Source: Cordylochernes scorpioides
Lineage: Eukaryota; Arthropoda; Arachnida; Pseudoscorpiones; Chernetidae
DNA: 64,000 nt
Assembly (NCBI GenBank): GCA_030710605.1
Contig: CP092863.1
Coordinates: 119,128,164-119,192,163, forward strand
Direction of reading: 5' to 3'
In this document: in pieces, positions 43,111-54,013 of the stretch
Layout of the letters: every line of letters starts with the position of its first letter
Numbering within the stretch: the first letter of the stretch is position 1
Made by a program: the position numbers and the translations under genes
Notes under the pieces: model-generated
The model's database searches: none
What the model saw: the letters and a program-made list of their open reading frames with translations, nothing else
Told to the model about the DNA's origin: nothing

Positions 43111-43232
43111 CACATACATTCATTCTGCTTTTCATATGTGTAGACATGTGGGTACACTTACAGTAAAAGCAGTCGCCTACTTCTACCCACCATGATTACC
43201 ATGGCCTGCACCACGTGTACTAGGCATAAGCA
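43110..43232 (+). mobile_element. SINE-B body fragment
   Basis: TCTGCTTTTCATATGTGTAG, ACAGTAAAAGCAGTCGCCTA, ATGATTACCATGGCCTGCAC and CACGTGTACTAGG match the 3' half of SINE-B. Confidence 0.55.
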
Positions 43233-43239
43233 AAAAAAA

Positions 43240-43800
43240 AGTCATCTGTTATGAGAATTCGAAGAGATAGACGCGTATATAGAGTACTAGACGGGTGACC
43301 CAGGCTTCGCCCCGGGATTGACCCGTGTGCATATCTACCCGAGTGATATATATTTAGATAAGATTTTTTTAAATAAATGTTTGTTATTAGCATTATCTAT
43401 TTGTTTGCATCAGCATAATTTAATCTAATCTTTGATAGAGGGCGCTGTTCGTGAGCTAAGTAGAATAATTTGAATATATAGTTTTAATAATTGATTTATA
43501 TATTTTTTTAAAATAGCCTATCGTCTTCCCCGTATTTTTTTTTACCTATGTATGGAAATTTTGGTTTGAATTAGTGAACTACTGCGAATTTGTATACCGG
43601 ACATACAGACATACAAACATACAAACATTGATTTATATATATATATATGATTCTTTTTAAAATTAAACAATTTTCTCTCTCTACTGAAATTACTGCAATG
43701 AAAAATTAAAGGAAGGGAACATATTACATTGCAGTAAGGACAGTAGAAATTGTTTAATATCAAATAGAATCATACATGCCTATAATAGTTTAGAATTCTC
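43240..43800. mobile_element. MITE family 2 interrupted by a Helitron
   Basis: Left: GTCATCTGTTATGAGAATTC, GATAGACGCGTATA. Right, after 43650: TTCTTTTTAAAATTAAACAA, ACTGCAATGAAAAATTAAAG, CAGTAAGGACAGTAGAAATT, CTATAATAGTTTAGAATTCT. The two parts are one palindrome separated by 43287-43650. Confidence 0.65.
43287..43650 (-). mobile_element. Non-autonomous Helitron nested in MITE 2
   Basis: On the minus strand it starts TCATATATATATATATAAAT after an A, includes TCTGTATGTCCGG, and ends with hairpin CCCGGGGCGAAGCCTGGG, then TCACCCGT and CTAG before T. Ends, hairpin and A|T target agree with 53186-53983 and 17932-18409. 364 bp. Confidence 0.7.
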
Positions 43801-43850
43801 ATAAGCCCTCCCATTAATTTTTCATTACAGTAATGACAGGAGATATCAAA

Positions 43851-44050
43851 ATTCGAAACTATTATAGACGTTTATGATTCTTTTTAAAAAATAAACAATT
43901 TCTACTGTCCTTACTGTAATGGAAAAATTAATGGGAGGGCCTGGCTTAATTTTTCCATTGCAGTATGGACAGTAGAAATTGTTTATTTTTAAAAAGAATC
44001 ATACGCGTCTATAATAGTTTCGAATTTTGATAACAGATGGCGCGCTAATG
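43851..44050. mobile_element. MITE family 2, near-complete palindrome
   Basis: AATTCGAAACTATTATAGAC at the left, GTCTATAATAGTTTCGAATT and ACAGATGGCGCGCTAATGCA at the right. Inner arms AATTTCTACTGTCCTTACTG and CAGTATGGACAGTAGAAATT. Confidence 0.75.
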
Positions 44051-44054
44051 CATC

Positions 44055-44640
44055 AGAATATAACAGTAGATATTGTTTAATTTTTAAAAGAATCATACGT
44101 GTCTATAATAGGTTCTAATTCACATAATACAATTACTTAATACATAATACAAAGACATTATACATAACAGCGAATAATATTGGTATTTCAGTTTTTTGCA
44201 AATGTTTTTACGAACTTTTGGGACAACCTTGTAGATCTCTTGATACCAATGTATCGACCATTTGACCGTTGAAGACACCAATCCCTCTCAAGCTACGGTA
44301 TCGTCCTTACAAGACTTTGTTCACTCTTCTTTTACACGACTTTTTTCACAAAGGAAACGCACGTGGTTTTGCTCGGCCGAGCTGGGAGAAAGGTGGTTGA
44401 CCGCTGGCGTGCGCCACTTGTCAACGTTTTTTTACTTCCCCTCAAACTTTTTTTTTTTTGCTTTTTTATACCGGGTGACACTTTGTGTATGCCGACTTCT
44501 GGATAACATACACGTCCCTAAATCTTTTTATTTTTAGACAGGTTATCCCATGTTCTTGTCTTTTAGTTATTGATTAGTTAGATGAGTTTTTCATTCCCCT
44601 ATTGAAGGATTAGTTTGGATTATCCACATTTAGGGCGTTT
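44055..44640. other. No feature recognised
   Basis: A 91-codon plus-strand frame (44262-44537, starting MTVEDTNPSQATV) is partly protein-like but has no recognised domain and becomes T-rich. I do not call it a gene. Confidence 0.3.
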
Positions 44641-44644
44641 ATGT

Positions 44645-45192
44645 ATACACTCATGGACAAAACTTCCGGAAGTGGAAAGTCTTTGATATCGCCAGTTGTC
44701 AGTTTTTTTTTTAAGGAGACAGAGTGTGTTTACACTTGGTTATCTCGTATGTCTTCAATAAAGGTCATTGTAATATCTTTCAGAGTTATTGTCTCAATCC
44801 CGATATACATGCTAAAAGGTACAACTTCCTTAATTTTTGTCTTCATGAGTTTATATTGGTTATCTCGTGTGTCTTCAATAAAGGTCACTGTAATATCTTT
44901 CAGAGTTATTGTCTGAATTCCGATATACACGCTAAAATGTACAACTTCCTTAAGTTTTGTCCATGAGTGTATATTGGTTATCTCGTGTTTTTTCATTAAA
45001 GGTCACTGTAATATCTTTCAGAGTTATTGTCTCAATCCCGATATACATTCTGAAAGGTACAACTTCCTTAAGTTTTGTCTATGAGTGTATATTGGTTATC
45101 TTGTATGTCTTCAATAAAGGTCACTGTAATATATTTCAGAGTTATTGTCTCAATCCTGATATACATGCTAAAAGGTACAACTTCAGGTACAA
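44645..45192 (-). mobile_element. MITE family 1 with about four tandem 5' halves
   Basis: In reverse orientation: a 3' half (ACACTCATGGACAAAACTTC to TTACACTTGGTTATCTCG), followed by four 5'-half units of about 118 bp with more divergence than the big array (e.g. GTATGTC, GTGTTTT, GTATGTC variants). The last lacks its terminus, so this is an older, eroded array. Confidence 0.75.
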
Positions 45193-45194
45193 CC

Positions 45195-45785
45195 TAAAAG
45201 GTTACAACGCTGCAATAAGATATAAGTACTGGTTTGTAAATATAAAACACAAATCGTGACTTTTGTTGTTGTATTCTTGACTGTACGCTTTTCTGTGTGT
45301 TAAATTACCTTTCCTTTAGGTCCTAGTAAATTACACTTTGTGTGTTAAACCCGTAAAAGGTAACCTTTGTCAACTGTCCTCCCAAACCCCTACGCTTTCT
45401 CTCGATGTCGATGTTTCCCCAGCATTCAAATTAGCCAATCAAGTTTGACCTGACCATCTCGCTAGGATGGTCACAGAAATGACAGGGTCCATACTTGCCG
45501 GAAATAAATGCTGAGGGAAAGTGATCCATCTTTTACCTTATTGTCCGTTCTAGATATCTTCAGCAAAAAGCCATCCAAGAAACTCTCTCCATCTTTCTAA
45601 ATGAGACGTTGAATATTTTCTAAATCTTCCTTTATGAAGATTCGATATGGAAATTCTGTAAATTTTTCCGTACTCGGTCAAATATCGAAAATTCCACGTT
45701 TTACGTTTTACTGTCCGGTTTTGGAAAATGAGAGAGTAATTCTCCGCCAGAATATTGCTTATGACAACAATTCGTCATATGCTTT
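45195..45785. other. No feature recognised
   Basis: No credible frame or repeat boundary. Confidence 0.3.
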
Positions 45786-45789
45786 TTTG

Positions 45790-46672
45790 GCAAAAGTGTA
45801 AAACTTTTAGTTGCATAATCAGGATATGCCTTTCTCGACATATTTGAATATGTTCCCCCGGTATTTCTTACAACAAAGAAGGAAGGTTATTGAGCGAAAC
45901 GTGTCTTCTTATTGATGGAAACCTTCAGTTGCATGATCAAAAAATTCCTTTCTCGGCATATTTGCATATGTTTCCTCGGTATTTCTTACAACAAAGAAGG
46001 AAGGTTATTGAGCGAAACGTATCTTCTTATTGATGGAAAACTTCTAGTTGCATGATCAGGAAATTCCTTTCTCGACATATTTGCATATGTTCCCCCGGTA
46101 TTTCTTACAACAAAGAAGGTAGGTTATTGAGCGAAACGTGCCTTCTTATTGATGGAAAACTTTTAGTTGCATGATCAGGAGATTCCTTTCTCAACATATT
46201 TGCATATGTTCCCCCGGTATTTCTTACAACAAAGAAGGTAGGTTATTGAGCGAAACGTATCTTCTTATTGATGGGAAACTTTTAGTTGCACGATCAGGAA
46301 ATTCCTTTCTCGACATATTTGCATATGTTCCCCCGGTATTTCTTACAACAAAGAAGGAAGCTTATTGAGCGAAACGTATCTTCTTATTGGTGGAAAACTT
46401 TTAGTTGCACGATCAGGAAATGCCTTTCTTGACATATTTGCATATGTTCCCCCGGTATTTCTTACAACAAAGAAGGTAGGTTATTGAGCGAAACATGTCT
46501 TCTTATTGGTGGAAAACTTTTAGTTGCATGATCAGGAGATGCCTTTCTCGACATATTTGCATATGTTCCCCCGGTATTTCTTACAACAAAGAAGGTAGGT
46601 TATTGAGCGAAACGTATCTTCTTATTGATGGGAAACTTTTAGTTGCATAAGCAGGAGATGCCTTTCTCTTCA
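45790..46672. repeat. ~119-bp tandem array, seven to eight copies
   Basis: AGTTGCATGATCAGGA recurs at about 45811, 45926, 46046, 46165, 46284, 46403, 46521 and 46641. The unit continues TCTCGACATATTTGCATATG, TTCCCCCGGTATTTCTTACA, ACAAAGAAGG and TTATTGAGCGAAACGT. The phrase CTTTTAGTTGCACGATCAGG resembles the ends of MITE family 3, which may have seeded the array. Confidence 0.88.
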
Positions 46673-46679
46673 TTTATCA

Positions 46680-47750
46680 ACCTGATCCCAGTACAATTTG
46701 ACACTTTTCTACCATTTTTTCACATATGCAAATATAAATTGATTTAAATCCTCTGGATATATATTAAATAATTCCGCGGGTTTCCCAAAGATGAGCGTTT
46801 TATTCGTTTTTATGTTCTCCTGTAGAAGGGGAGAGATGTCCGAAAGCTTGAGATTGCGTTAATATGCAAATATGTAAAGAAAATTCGAGAATCAGACGAT
46901 ATTGCATCAAGATGTTTAGTGTATCTGAACACCAGGAATTTCTACGCCCAGAATTACCCTAGTCTGGATGGGAATTAACCCAAGTTGCATAAGGCTGAAA
47001 CTCGGTCAAGGCGGGGTCCCACCCTCTTTTTCTTTGTGCGGCACGGAATTGATTTGATAACCTTCTATTTTCTCTTCTTCTTCTTCTTTGTCTTGAGTAT
47101 CGTTACTTTCATTGATTTCATCTTCTTTCTGACCTTGGAACGGATAGATTGAAAGCCTTTTGGTCTCATTGCTTTACTAATATCTTGAGAAATCCTGTCT
47201 GTCTCTTTATTCATCCAATATGTACCATGTAGACAGTGTGAAAAATACATCTAGATCATTTAAATAAATTCTTAACATCATTTTTGAAGATCAATTCAAG
47301 TTGGAGAGACTCATCAAAACCTCAAAGAAATCCATTAACTGAAATTTCGGAAATCTACTGTCGTCTTTTTTCAAAGTGGAATACTTTAAACAAAGTTTGT
47401 CTTTTTTTTTTTAAATCTCTATTCTAATCACCAAATTGTAAATAATCACATATATATTTTTGAAGAACTGACAAGTCCGAAAGCTTGAAAATAAAACATT
47501 GTAACACAAGAAACTTAACCCTGGAAGCTTTATTTATTTTATAACATTTATCTTTGTTTAATTTATCTTTGATTTTGTAACAATTGACTAAGATGTGAAA
47601 AAATAGTACAAATGTAATATTGTACTGGGATAAGGTGCATAAGTTAAGAAGAAGCCTTTTTCTTAATGGACTACGAGTGTTAATAAAATATATTGAATTG
47701 TCGAAATTGTTGAACTATCCGCTATGATTATCATGGACCACGTGTACTTA
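46680..47750. other. No gene recognised
   Basis: AT-rich. It includes TAGTACAAATG and CTGGGATAAGGTGCATAAGT (47607-47640), a MITE 3 flank also seen near 63120. No protein-like frame. Confidence 0.35.
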
Positions 47751-47754
47751 GGAT

Positions 47755-47995
47755 ATGTATCATTACCATGAGCCAGGCCCTCCCAATATTTACAGTAAGG
47801 TGCAGTAGAAAATTGTTTGATTTCAATAATAAATCCTACGCGTCAAAGCGGTATGGTAGATTAAACTGGCGAAACTGCTGGGAGGGTTCACCACTGATGA
47901 GTCAGGCCCTTCCAATATTTTATCAATACAGTAAGGTGTAGTAGAAAATTGTTTTATTTCGAAAAAGAATCATAATCGCCAAAAATAGTTCAAAT
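47755..47995. mobile_element. MITE family 2 fragments
   Basis: Two partial copies: GAGCCAGGCCCTCCCAATAT (47770) and ACTGGCGAAACTGCTGGGAG with TCACCACTGATGAGTCAGGC (47868-47910). Confidence 0.5.
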
Positions 47996-47999
47996 ATAT

Positions 48000-48115
48000 T
48001 AGAAGTGTGTAGATATATGTGTTTCTACTTGTACAGACATGTGTTGTACTTACTGTAAAATCAGTCGTTGACTATTTATCATGATTATCATGGTCTATAT
48101 TGCGTGTACTTGAGA
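48000..48115 (+). mobile_element. SINE-B body fragment
   Basis: TACAGACATGTGTTGTACTT, ACTGTAAAATCAGTCGTTGA and ATGATTATCATGGTCTA; diverged 3' half of the family. Confidence 0.45.
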
Positions 48116-48139
48116 TAACACACACACAAAAACACACGC

Positions 48140-48300
48140 TCGATTCCCGACAGTCATGAACCGGGATTGAATCCCGCGTTAAAAATTGTTTAATATGTGA
48201 ATAACCTTCACATTCACTGTTTCAATTATCATGAACTAGGTTGCTCTTGTTGAGCGGTACCTATTAATGTGATTTGAACCAGACACACAAAAGCCTTTAT
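48140..48300. repeat. Left half of a ~0.9-kb-spaced inverted repeat
   Basis: ATTCCCGACAGTCATGAACC, GGGATTGAATCCCG, TGTGAATAACCTTCACATTC and TTGTTGAGCGGTACCTA are repeated in inverse order at 49065-49210. Each half includes a tRNA-like segment. Confidence 0.65.
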
Positions 48301-48954
48301 TAGGGACATGCCTCAATACAGATTCTCCCAAATTGGGTAAGGTAATAATCATCTTGTGTTATTTACATAGGTAGTAAGATAGAAATTTTGAACTGGCTTT
48401 AATCTTCGTGTACTTGAGATAAGTAAAACGAACAAACTGGCTTTAGAGCAAGTAAGGTGTAGTAGAAAATCGTTTGATTTCGAATAAGAATTGTACGTAT
48501 CAAAAATAGTTCAAATTTATTTTCACAGATGGCGTGCTAATGCAATCCACATTAAAGATGTAAGTATGTAGATAAGTGTAGATGTATGTAAATAAGTAGA
48601 AATAGAGCAACTATGTAAGAAGGAGGTCGACAGACTCTACACTATCTCTGTCTACATTGTTTCTTGAGTAAACCACTTGCTGTAGATAACATTTTGATAC
48701 AATCTCGCTGCCGATTGTCTCGTAGACGTTTTGACATCTCCCCGCCGTTCTAGTGATTGATTTATTTTTTACAAATTTACCTTTTTTTTTTTTTTTTTGT
48801 AGATAAGATGCTTCTTACCTCCCTTATCTACTTCCTTGTAACGCCGTTTGTCACACGTTCCACGTTTTATCTATGTATTTATTACCGATGTTTTCTTTCT
48901 TTATCAATAAATTATTGAGTTTTTGTACATAGCTAGATGTAAGGTTTGGTAGTG

Positions 48955-49420
48955 TAATGATAGACTCAGGCAATTGTAGGTGACTACGACCTTGGATCGA
49001 ATCCTTTTTTTTAATATATACCTAGAGTTATGGATTGGTAGTGTAATTCCTTGTTCCAAAATCACTTTATTAGGTACCGCTCAACAAGAACAACCTAGTT
49101 TATGATAATTGTAACAATGAATGTGAAGGTTATTCACAAATTAAACAAAATGTTAACGTGGGATACAATCCCGGTTCATGACTGTCGGGAATCGAGGGTG
49201 TTACCCACTCGTCCATTAACTTGTTTATGTTTTTGGTAGTGTAATGATAGACTCTGTGAATTATAGTTAACTACGACTCAGGATCGAATCCTGTATTGAG
49301 CGGGTTTTTTTTTCAATTTTGCTTTATATAATTTGTTTTCTACCTAGATAAACAATCTCAGGGTTGGTAGTGTAATGGTAGGTTCTGTGGATTATAGATG
49401 TGATCATGAAGAATCCTAAA
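48955..49420 (+). mobile_element. Three tRNA-like SINE heads in a row
   Basis: GGTAGTGTAATG(A/G)TAG (A-box-like) occurs at about 48954, 49235 and 49369. The first two are followed 30-40 bp later by (A/T)GGATCGAATCC (B-box-like) and T runs. This is the split polymerase III promoter layout of tRNA-derived SINEs. None folds into a convincing tRNA. Confidence 0.5.
49060..49212. repeat. Right half of the inverted repeat
   Basis: TAGGTACCGCTCAACAAGAA, GAATGTGAAGGTTATTCACA, GGGATACAATCCCGG and TTCATGACTGTCGGGAATCG are the reverse complement of 48140-48300. Confidence 0.65.
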
Positions 49421-49424
49421 AGAT

Positions 49425-49800
49425 CCTATAGATATGTGCATGAAGATCCAAAAATTAGATCAAAAACGTAATAATAAAATGTCACCAATACGTAATACGG
49501 CAAGACCGTAATAAACAAACAGCCAGCATGGATACAAAGGTCTATCTTCTCTCCCCTCTAATCACTCCAAGGAATCCCAAGCAATAATTGGAGAGAATTA
49601 AAAAAAAAAAAAAAGTTTTGACCACATCCCTCTCATCAAGGTTTCTTAACCTCGGAGATCGCGTGGTCCCCCTTTTGTTCTTCCATTTTTTTTTTTATTG
49701 TCTGTCTCTTGATTGGCTGTGTGTGTCGTGGAGATAACTCTCCTGTCTTGTGATTGGTTGACTGTCGTGGTGGATAGTTATCTGTATATTTCACTCAGTT
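49425..49800. other. No feature recognised
   Basis: Poly-A run at 49600-49615 and a short GATTGGCTG/GATTGGTTG duplication near 49712-49760. Nothing coding. Confidence 0.3.
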
Positions 49801-49803
49801 CTA

Positions 49804-50372
49804 TATACACTCATGGAAACAAAACTTAAGGAAGTTGTACCTTTTACCATGTATATCGGGATTGAGACAAAAACTCTGAAAGATATTACAGTGACCTTTA
49901 TTGAAGACACACGATATAACCAATATACACTAATGGAGACAAAACTTAAGGAAGTTGTACCTTTTAGCATGTATATCGGGATTGAGACAATAACTCTGAA
50001 AGATATTACAGTGACCTTTATTGAAGACACACGATATAACCAATATACATTAATGGAGACAAAACTTAAGGAAGTTGTACCTTTTACCATGTATATCGGG
50101 ATTGAGACAAAAACTCTGAAAGATATTACAGTGACCTTTATTGAAGACATACGAGATAACCAATATACACTCATGGACAAAACTTAAGGAAGTTGTACCT
50201 TTCAGCATGTATATCGGGATTGAGACAATTAGTCTGAAAGATATTACAGCGACCTTTATTGAAGAGACACGACCAAGTGTGAACAAAATTGCTTTCTATC
50301 CCCTTAAAAAAGAAAAAAGACGACCGATGATATCAAAGACTTTCCACTTCCTTAAGTTTTGTCCATGAGGGG
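49804..50372 (+). mobile_element. MITE family 1 with four tandem 5' halves and one 3' half
   Basis: Units of about 119 bp. The first three have a variant terminus with extra bases (CACTAATGGAGACAAAAC), the fourth the standard CACTCATGGACAAAAC. The 3' half (CGACCAAGTGTGAACAAA to TTTGTCCATGAG) follows only the last. Two subfamily types are therefore mixed in a single array. Confidence 0.8.
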
Positions 50373-50815
50373 TGTAGATGGCACGTTTTTGTCTTACGAG
50401 AGCACTCTTTTCAGTGATTTAAGAAATCTTGAAGGAAAATGAGGTAAAATGAAGGTCATGAAACTTTGACTCAGCCATTGTGTGGGCGTGTTTGTTGTTC
50501 CGGGAATGGAGGCAATGAAAGCAAGGTTGCCGAATGTAAACTCTCGAGTTTGGGTGTGTCCCACATCATTGAACAATACCTCGCAGGTAAATTGGATGTC
50601 TTGAATTATTTAGTACAGCCTTGACAAGTTTTCCCTTTTTAATATCTTTCTTTGTTAAAGGGAACCTTTTTAACATGCTTAAACTGTACCAACGTATGCG
50701 TATATCTTGATGATTTGATTTTTAATTAAAAACGATTTAACTATTATATGCAAATTGGACTTGTTAGTTGGAATGTATTACAAGGACGTTTTAACTAATT
50801 TGATATTTTTAGGGA
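50373..50815. other. No feature recognised
   Basis: A minus-strand 60-codon frame lacks any motif. Confidence 0.3.
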
Positions 50816-51056
50816 GATACTAATTGTAAAACGACATTCGAAAACTATCCCGTATGAGTTTCTTTTCAACGAAAAATCAAAATTTATTTTAAGGGAAAAT
50901 AACGATTATTTCTAACCTTAGGGATGAGATATTAAAGGATGAATTGTGAAGAGTGTAATGATAAACGGAAAAATAAAAGTGTCCAGGGATGGGAATCGAA
51001 CCCACAGTGTTACGCTTACCGGGCAGATGCCATGTACACTAGGCTACCCTGGACAT
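50815..51056 (-). mobile_element. SINE-A, tRNA-derived, near-complete
   Basis: On the minus strand: tRNA-like head (50981-51053), then CACTTTTATTTTTCCGTTTA, CACAATTCATCC, CTCATCCCTAAGGTTAGAAA, AACGAAAAATC-type body and a 3' end near GTCGTTTTACAATTAG. Body-only pieces are nested in MITEs at 5346, 30390 and 55790. Confidence 0.65.
50981..51053 (-). other. tRNA-like head of SINE-A
   Basis: 73 nt with a 7-bp acceptor pairing TCCAGGG/CCCTGGA, D-stem GCC/GGC and a T-arm GTGGG-TTCGATT-CCCAT containing a perfect B box (GGTTCGATTCC). The anticodon stem has mismatches and position 33 is C instead of U, so it is a pseudo-tRNA and not a working gene. The loop would place GGU as the anticodon. Confidence 0.6.
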
Positions 51057-51149
51057 ACTAAGATACTGAGTGTGTTAGGGTTTTGGTTAAAGGAAGGTTT
51101 GTTTGTCTTTATGGGGTTTACTGCGTTTCCTTTTTAAATGATATGATCA

Positions 51150-51512
51150 TTGACACTCATGGAAAAAAAAAACGTAAGGAAGTGGAAAGTCTTTGATGTC
51201 GTCGGTCGTCTATTTATTACTATTATTATTTTTTTAAGAAAGCAATTTTGTTCGTATTTGGTTATCTCGTATGTCTTCAATAAAGGTACATTTACATATA
51301 TATCTACACTCGTAGATAAAACTTTAGGAAGTGGAAAGTCTTTGATATTGCTGGTTGTCTGTAATGAAGGAGACAGAAGTGATTTTGTTCATATTTGGTT
51401 ATCTCGTGTGTCTTCAATAAAGGTCACTGTAATATCTTTCAGAGTTATTGTATCAATCCCGATATACATGCTAAAACGTACAGCTTCCTTAAGTTTTGTC
51501 TCCATGATTGTA
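51150..51512 (-). mobile_element. Two MITE family 1 copies in tandem
   Basis: A truncated copy (CACTCATGG to CAATAAAGGT, 51150-51287) is followed by a complete one (CACTCGTAGATAAAACTTTA to AGTTTTGTCTCCATGATTGT, 51307-51512). The second is the mirror of 33481-33677. Confidence 0.7.
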
Positions 51513-52019
51513 TTTGGTTAAGAAAAAATTATGTAAAAAGTTAATATAAGCTTGTTATACGTATTTAATGTAATTTCGGATTTATCAATTTTTTATTCAT
51601 TTTTTTAAATATTATTTTGTTCTCTTTTTGTACATCAGTGTCTATATATCCGGTATCGAAATTCAATTACTCTTTTTCACAATGTATCTACCACAGAAAT
51701 TGGATTTTAAAAGTTGTTTTTTTCTCTTCTCGTCTTAATTCTTTGTCGATACACAAGACGACGAAGAAAAAAAGTGTAATTGGATAAATGTGGATGGTTG
51801 GATGGTTTCTTTCACACATCTCGTTCTTCTTTCTTCTTTAATTCTCTCCTGAGTTACTGGAAACATGGTGTGTCAGTCTATCTACCAAGCCGTGACGTTG
51901 TTCCGTCTACGGCAGTGTCGTGCTGTAGATACTGACTTCCCCCTCCGCTTCACTTGGTCCGTGTCTTCTCGCTGTATGTCACAGGGCACTTAACTTTCTG
52001 TCTAGTTGACTAGCTGTCA

Positions 52020-52895
52020 TTCTACTGGTCGTGTTATCCCTACTTTGGACGTTTTAGACTTGATGTATCTACATTTGTCGTCTACCGAGAACTCTTTGCT
52101 CTTTCGCTAGAGAACAGAATAGCGTTGTAGACGCTGTTCTTCTATCAGTCGTGTTAGCGCTACTTGTGTATGTAACGTTCTAGACCTGCTATATCTACAT
52201 TTGTCGTCTCCTAGAACTCTTTGTTCTCACTATTTAGAGAACAGAATAGCGTTGTAGACACTGTTCTTCTATCAGTCGTGTTAACTCTACTTGTGTATGA
52301 TACGTTTTAGACCTGCTGTATCTACATTTGTCGTCTCCCTAGAACTCTTTGTTCTATCTTAAGAGAACAGAATAGCGTTGTAGACGCTGTTCTTCTATCA
52401 GCCGTATTAGCGCTACTTGCTGTATCTACATTTGTCGTCTCCTGGGAACGGGTTTCTCCCTCGCTAGAGAACAGAATAGCGTTGTAGACGCTGTAATTCT
52501 ATCAACCGTGTTATCCCTACTTGTGAATGTGACGTTTTAGACCTACTGTATCTACATTTGTCGTCCCCCGAAAACTCTTTGCTCTCTCGCTAGAGAACAG
52601 AATATCGTTGTAGACACTGTCATTTTATCAACCGTGTTAACTCTACTTGTGTGTGGGACGTTTTAAACATGTTGCATCTACATTTGTCGTCTCCCAATAA
52701 CTCTTTTTGCTCTCTCCAGACCTTCAATCCAGTTTAAAATGATAAACGAATAAATAAGATGTTAGCAAACAGAATAGCCTCGTAGACGCTGTCCTTCTAT
52801 ACACCGTGTTAGCGCTACTTGTGTATGGGACGTTGTAGACTTGTTGCATCTACATTCGTCGTCTCCCGAAAACTATTTTCTCTCTCAAGGTAAAA
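52020..52895. repeat. ~110-120-bp tandem repeat, seven to eight copies
   Basis: TAGCGTTGTAGACGCTGTTC, GTGTTA(G/T)C(G/C)CTACTTGTGTAT, TATCTACATTTGTCGTCTCC and GAACTCTTTG repeat through the region. The left arm has about three copies (32590-32970). Confidence 0.8.
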
Positions 52896-53185
52896 TATAT
52901 ATATATATATAGAAAGTCTTTAATATATGATATTCCGATATGTGGCGTACAGGTAACAAGTACATTGTCTCGTGCGGACATTTGGTTAAAATATAATCTT
53001 TAATATCTGATATTCCGATAGATAGCATTCAGGGATCAAGTAAAATGTCTCGTGCGGACATTTGGTTAAAATATAGTCTTTAATATCTGATATTCCGATA
53101 GATGACGTACAGGTATCAAGTAGTAGGTATCAGTCTCATGCGGGGACATTTGGTGAAAAATATTGAAAGTCTTTAATATCTTATA

Positions 53186-53983
53186 CTAGCGGATGTACCC
53201 GGCTTCGCCCGGGTTTTACCAGAGTAAAGGTTTGTCTAACGAACATTTGTTAAAACAATTCTCTATACACTTATAAAAAGAAAAGATATATTTTGATAAT
53301 TTGAAACTCGTAAATTTGAATCTCTCGATAAAGTGAACATTTTTTCCCGGTCCCTGTGTGCCGTGTCATCCTGAATTTTGTCTTTCCTAATTTTCTACAT
53401 TACAAAATCATCGTTTTATCTAGTGAACATTTTTTCCCGGTCCCTTGAAAAATACTCGATAAGTTGAATAAAATCAATATTAATTGGTTCCCTCGGTAAT
53501 TGGAAGTTAAAGGAATAGTATCTTGCCTTGGAATTGTATCATTATTCTTGTCTCAAATAAATTGCCGTGTCATCCTGAATTTTGTCTTTCCTAATTTTCT
53601 ACATTACAAAATCATCATTTTATCTATTCTCCCAATATATATGTTGTAGATAAATGATAAAACTAACTTTGACTTGTGCGCAATTAATAGGTAGAAAATC
53701 TTACTTTTGATAAATAATCTTTAAGATAATAAACTTAGTGATAATAAAACTTATAGATAAAAAACTTGTTATCATCGTCGCAATGGTGGCGCTGCTTGCG
53801 AGTTAAATCTACAAATCTGCAAATAACTCTAAGGATATTCAAGATATTAAAAAATATATTTTTCAAAAACCTTCCCGGGGATATACCTAATAATATCCCA
53901 AAATTTCACGGCGATTGGATGTATGGTTTTTGAATCTATAGAGTACAGACAGACAGACAGACATTCAATTTTATATATATAGA
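53186..53983 (-). mobile_element. Non-autonomous Helitron with verified empty site
   Basis: On the minus strand it begins TCTATATATATAAAATTGAA (53983 downward) and ends with hairpin ACCCGGGCGAAGCCGGGT (about 53195-53212), then ACATCCG and CTAG at 53186-53189. 798 bp, no RepHel frame. The left arm carries the uninterrupted target (GGAGAA|TATAAG, between 32302 and 32303), showing precise insertion between A and T without duplication, exactly as Helitrons do. Confidence 0.88.
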
Positions 53984-54013
53984 TTCTCCGATAGGCGGCA
54001 TACAGGTATCAAG

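Noticed and set aside
50981-51053. Functional tRNA gene
   Set aside because: Anticodon stem mismatches, C at position 33 and an attached SINE body shared with other copies indicate a tRNA-derived SINE head.
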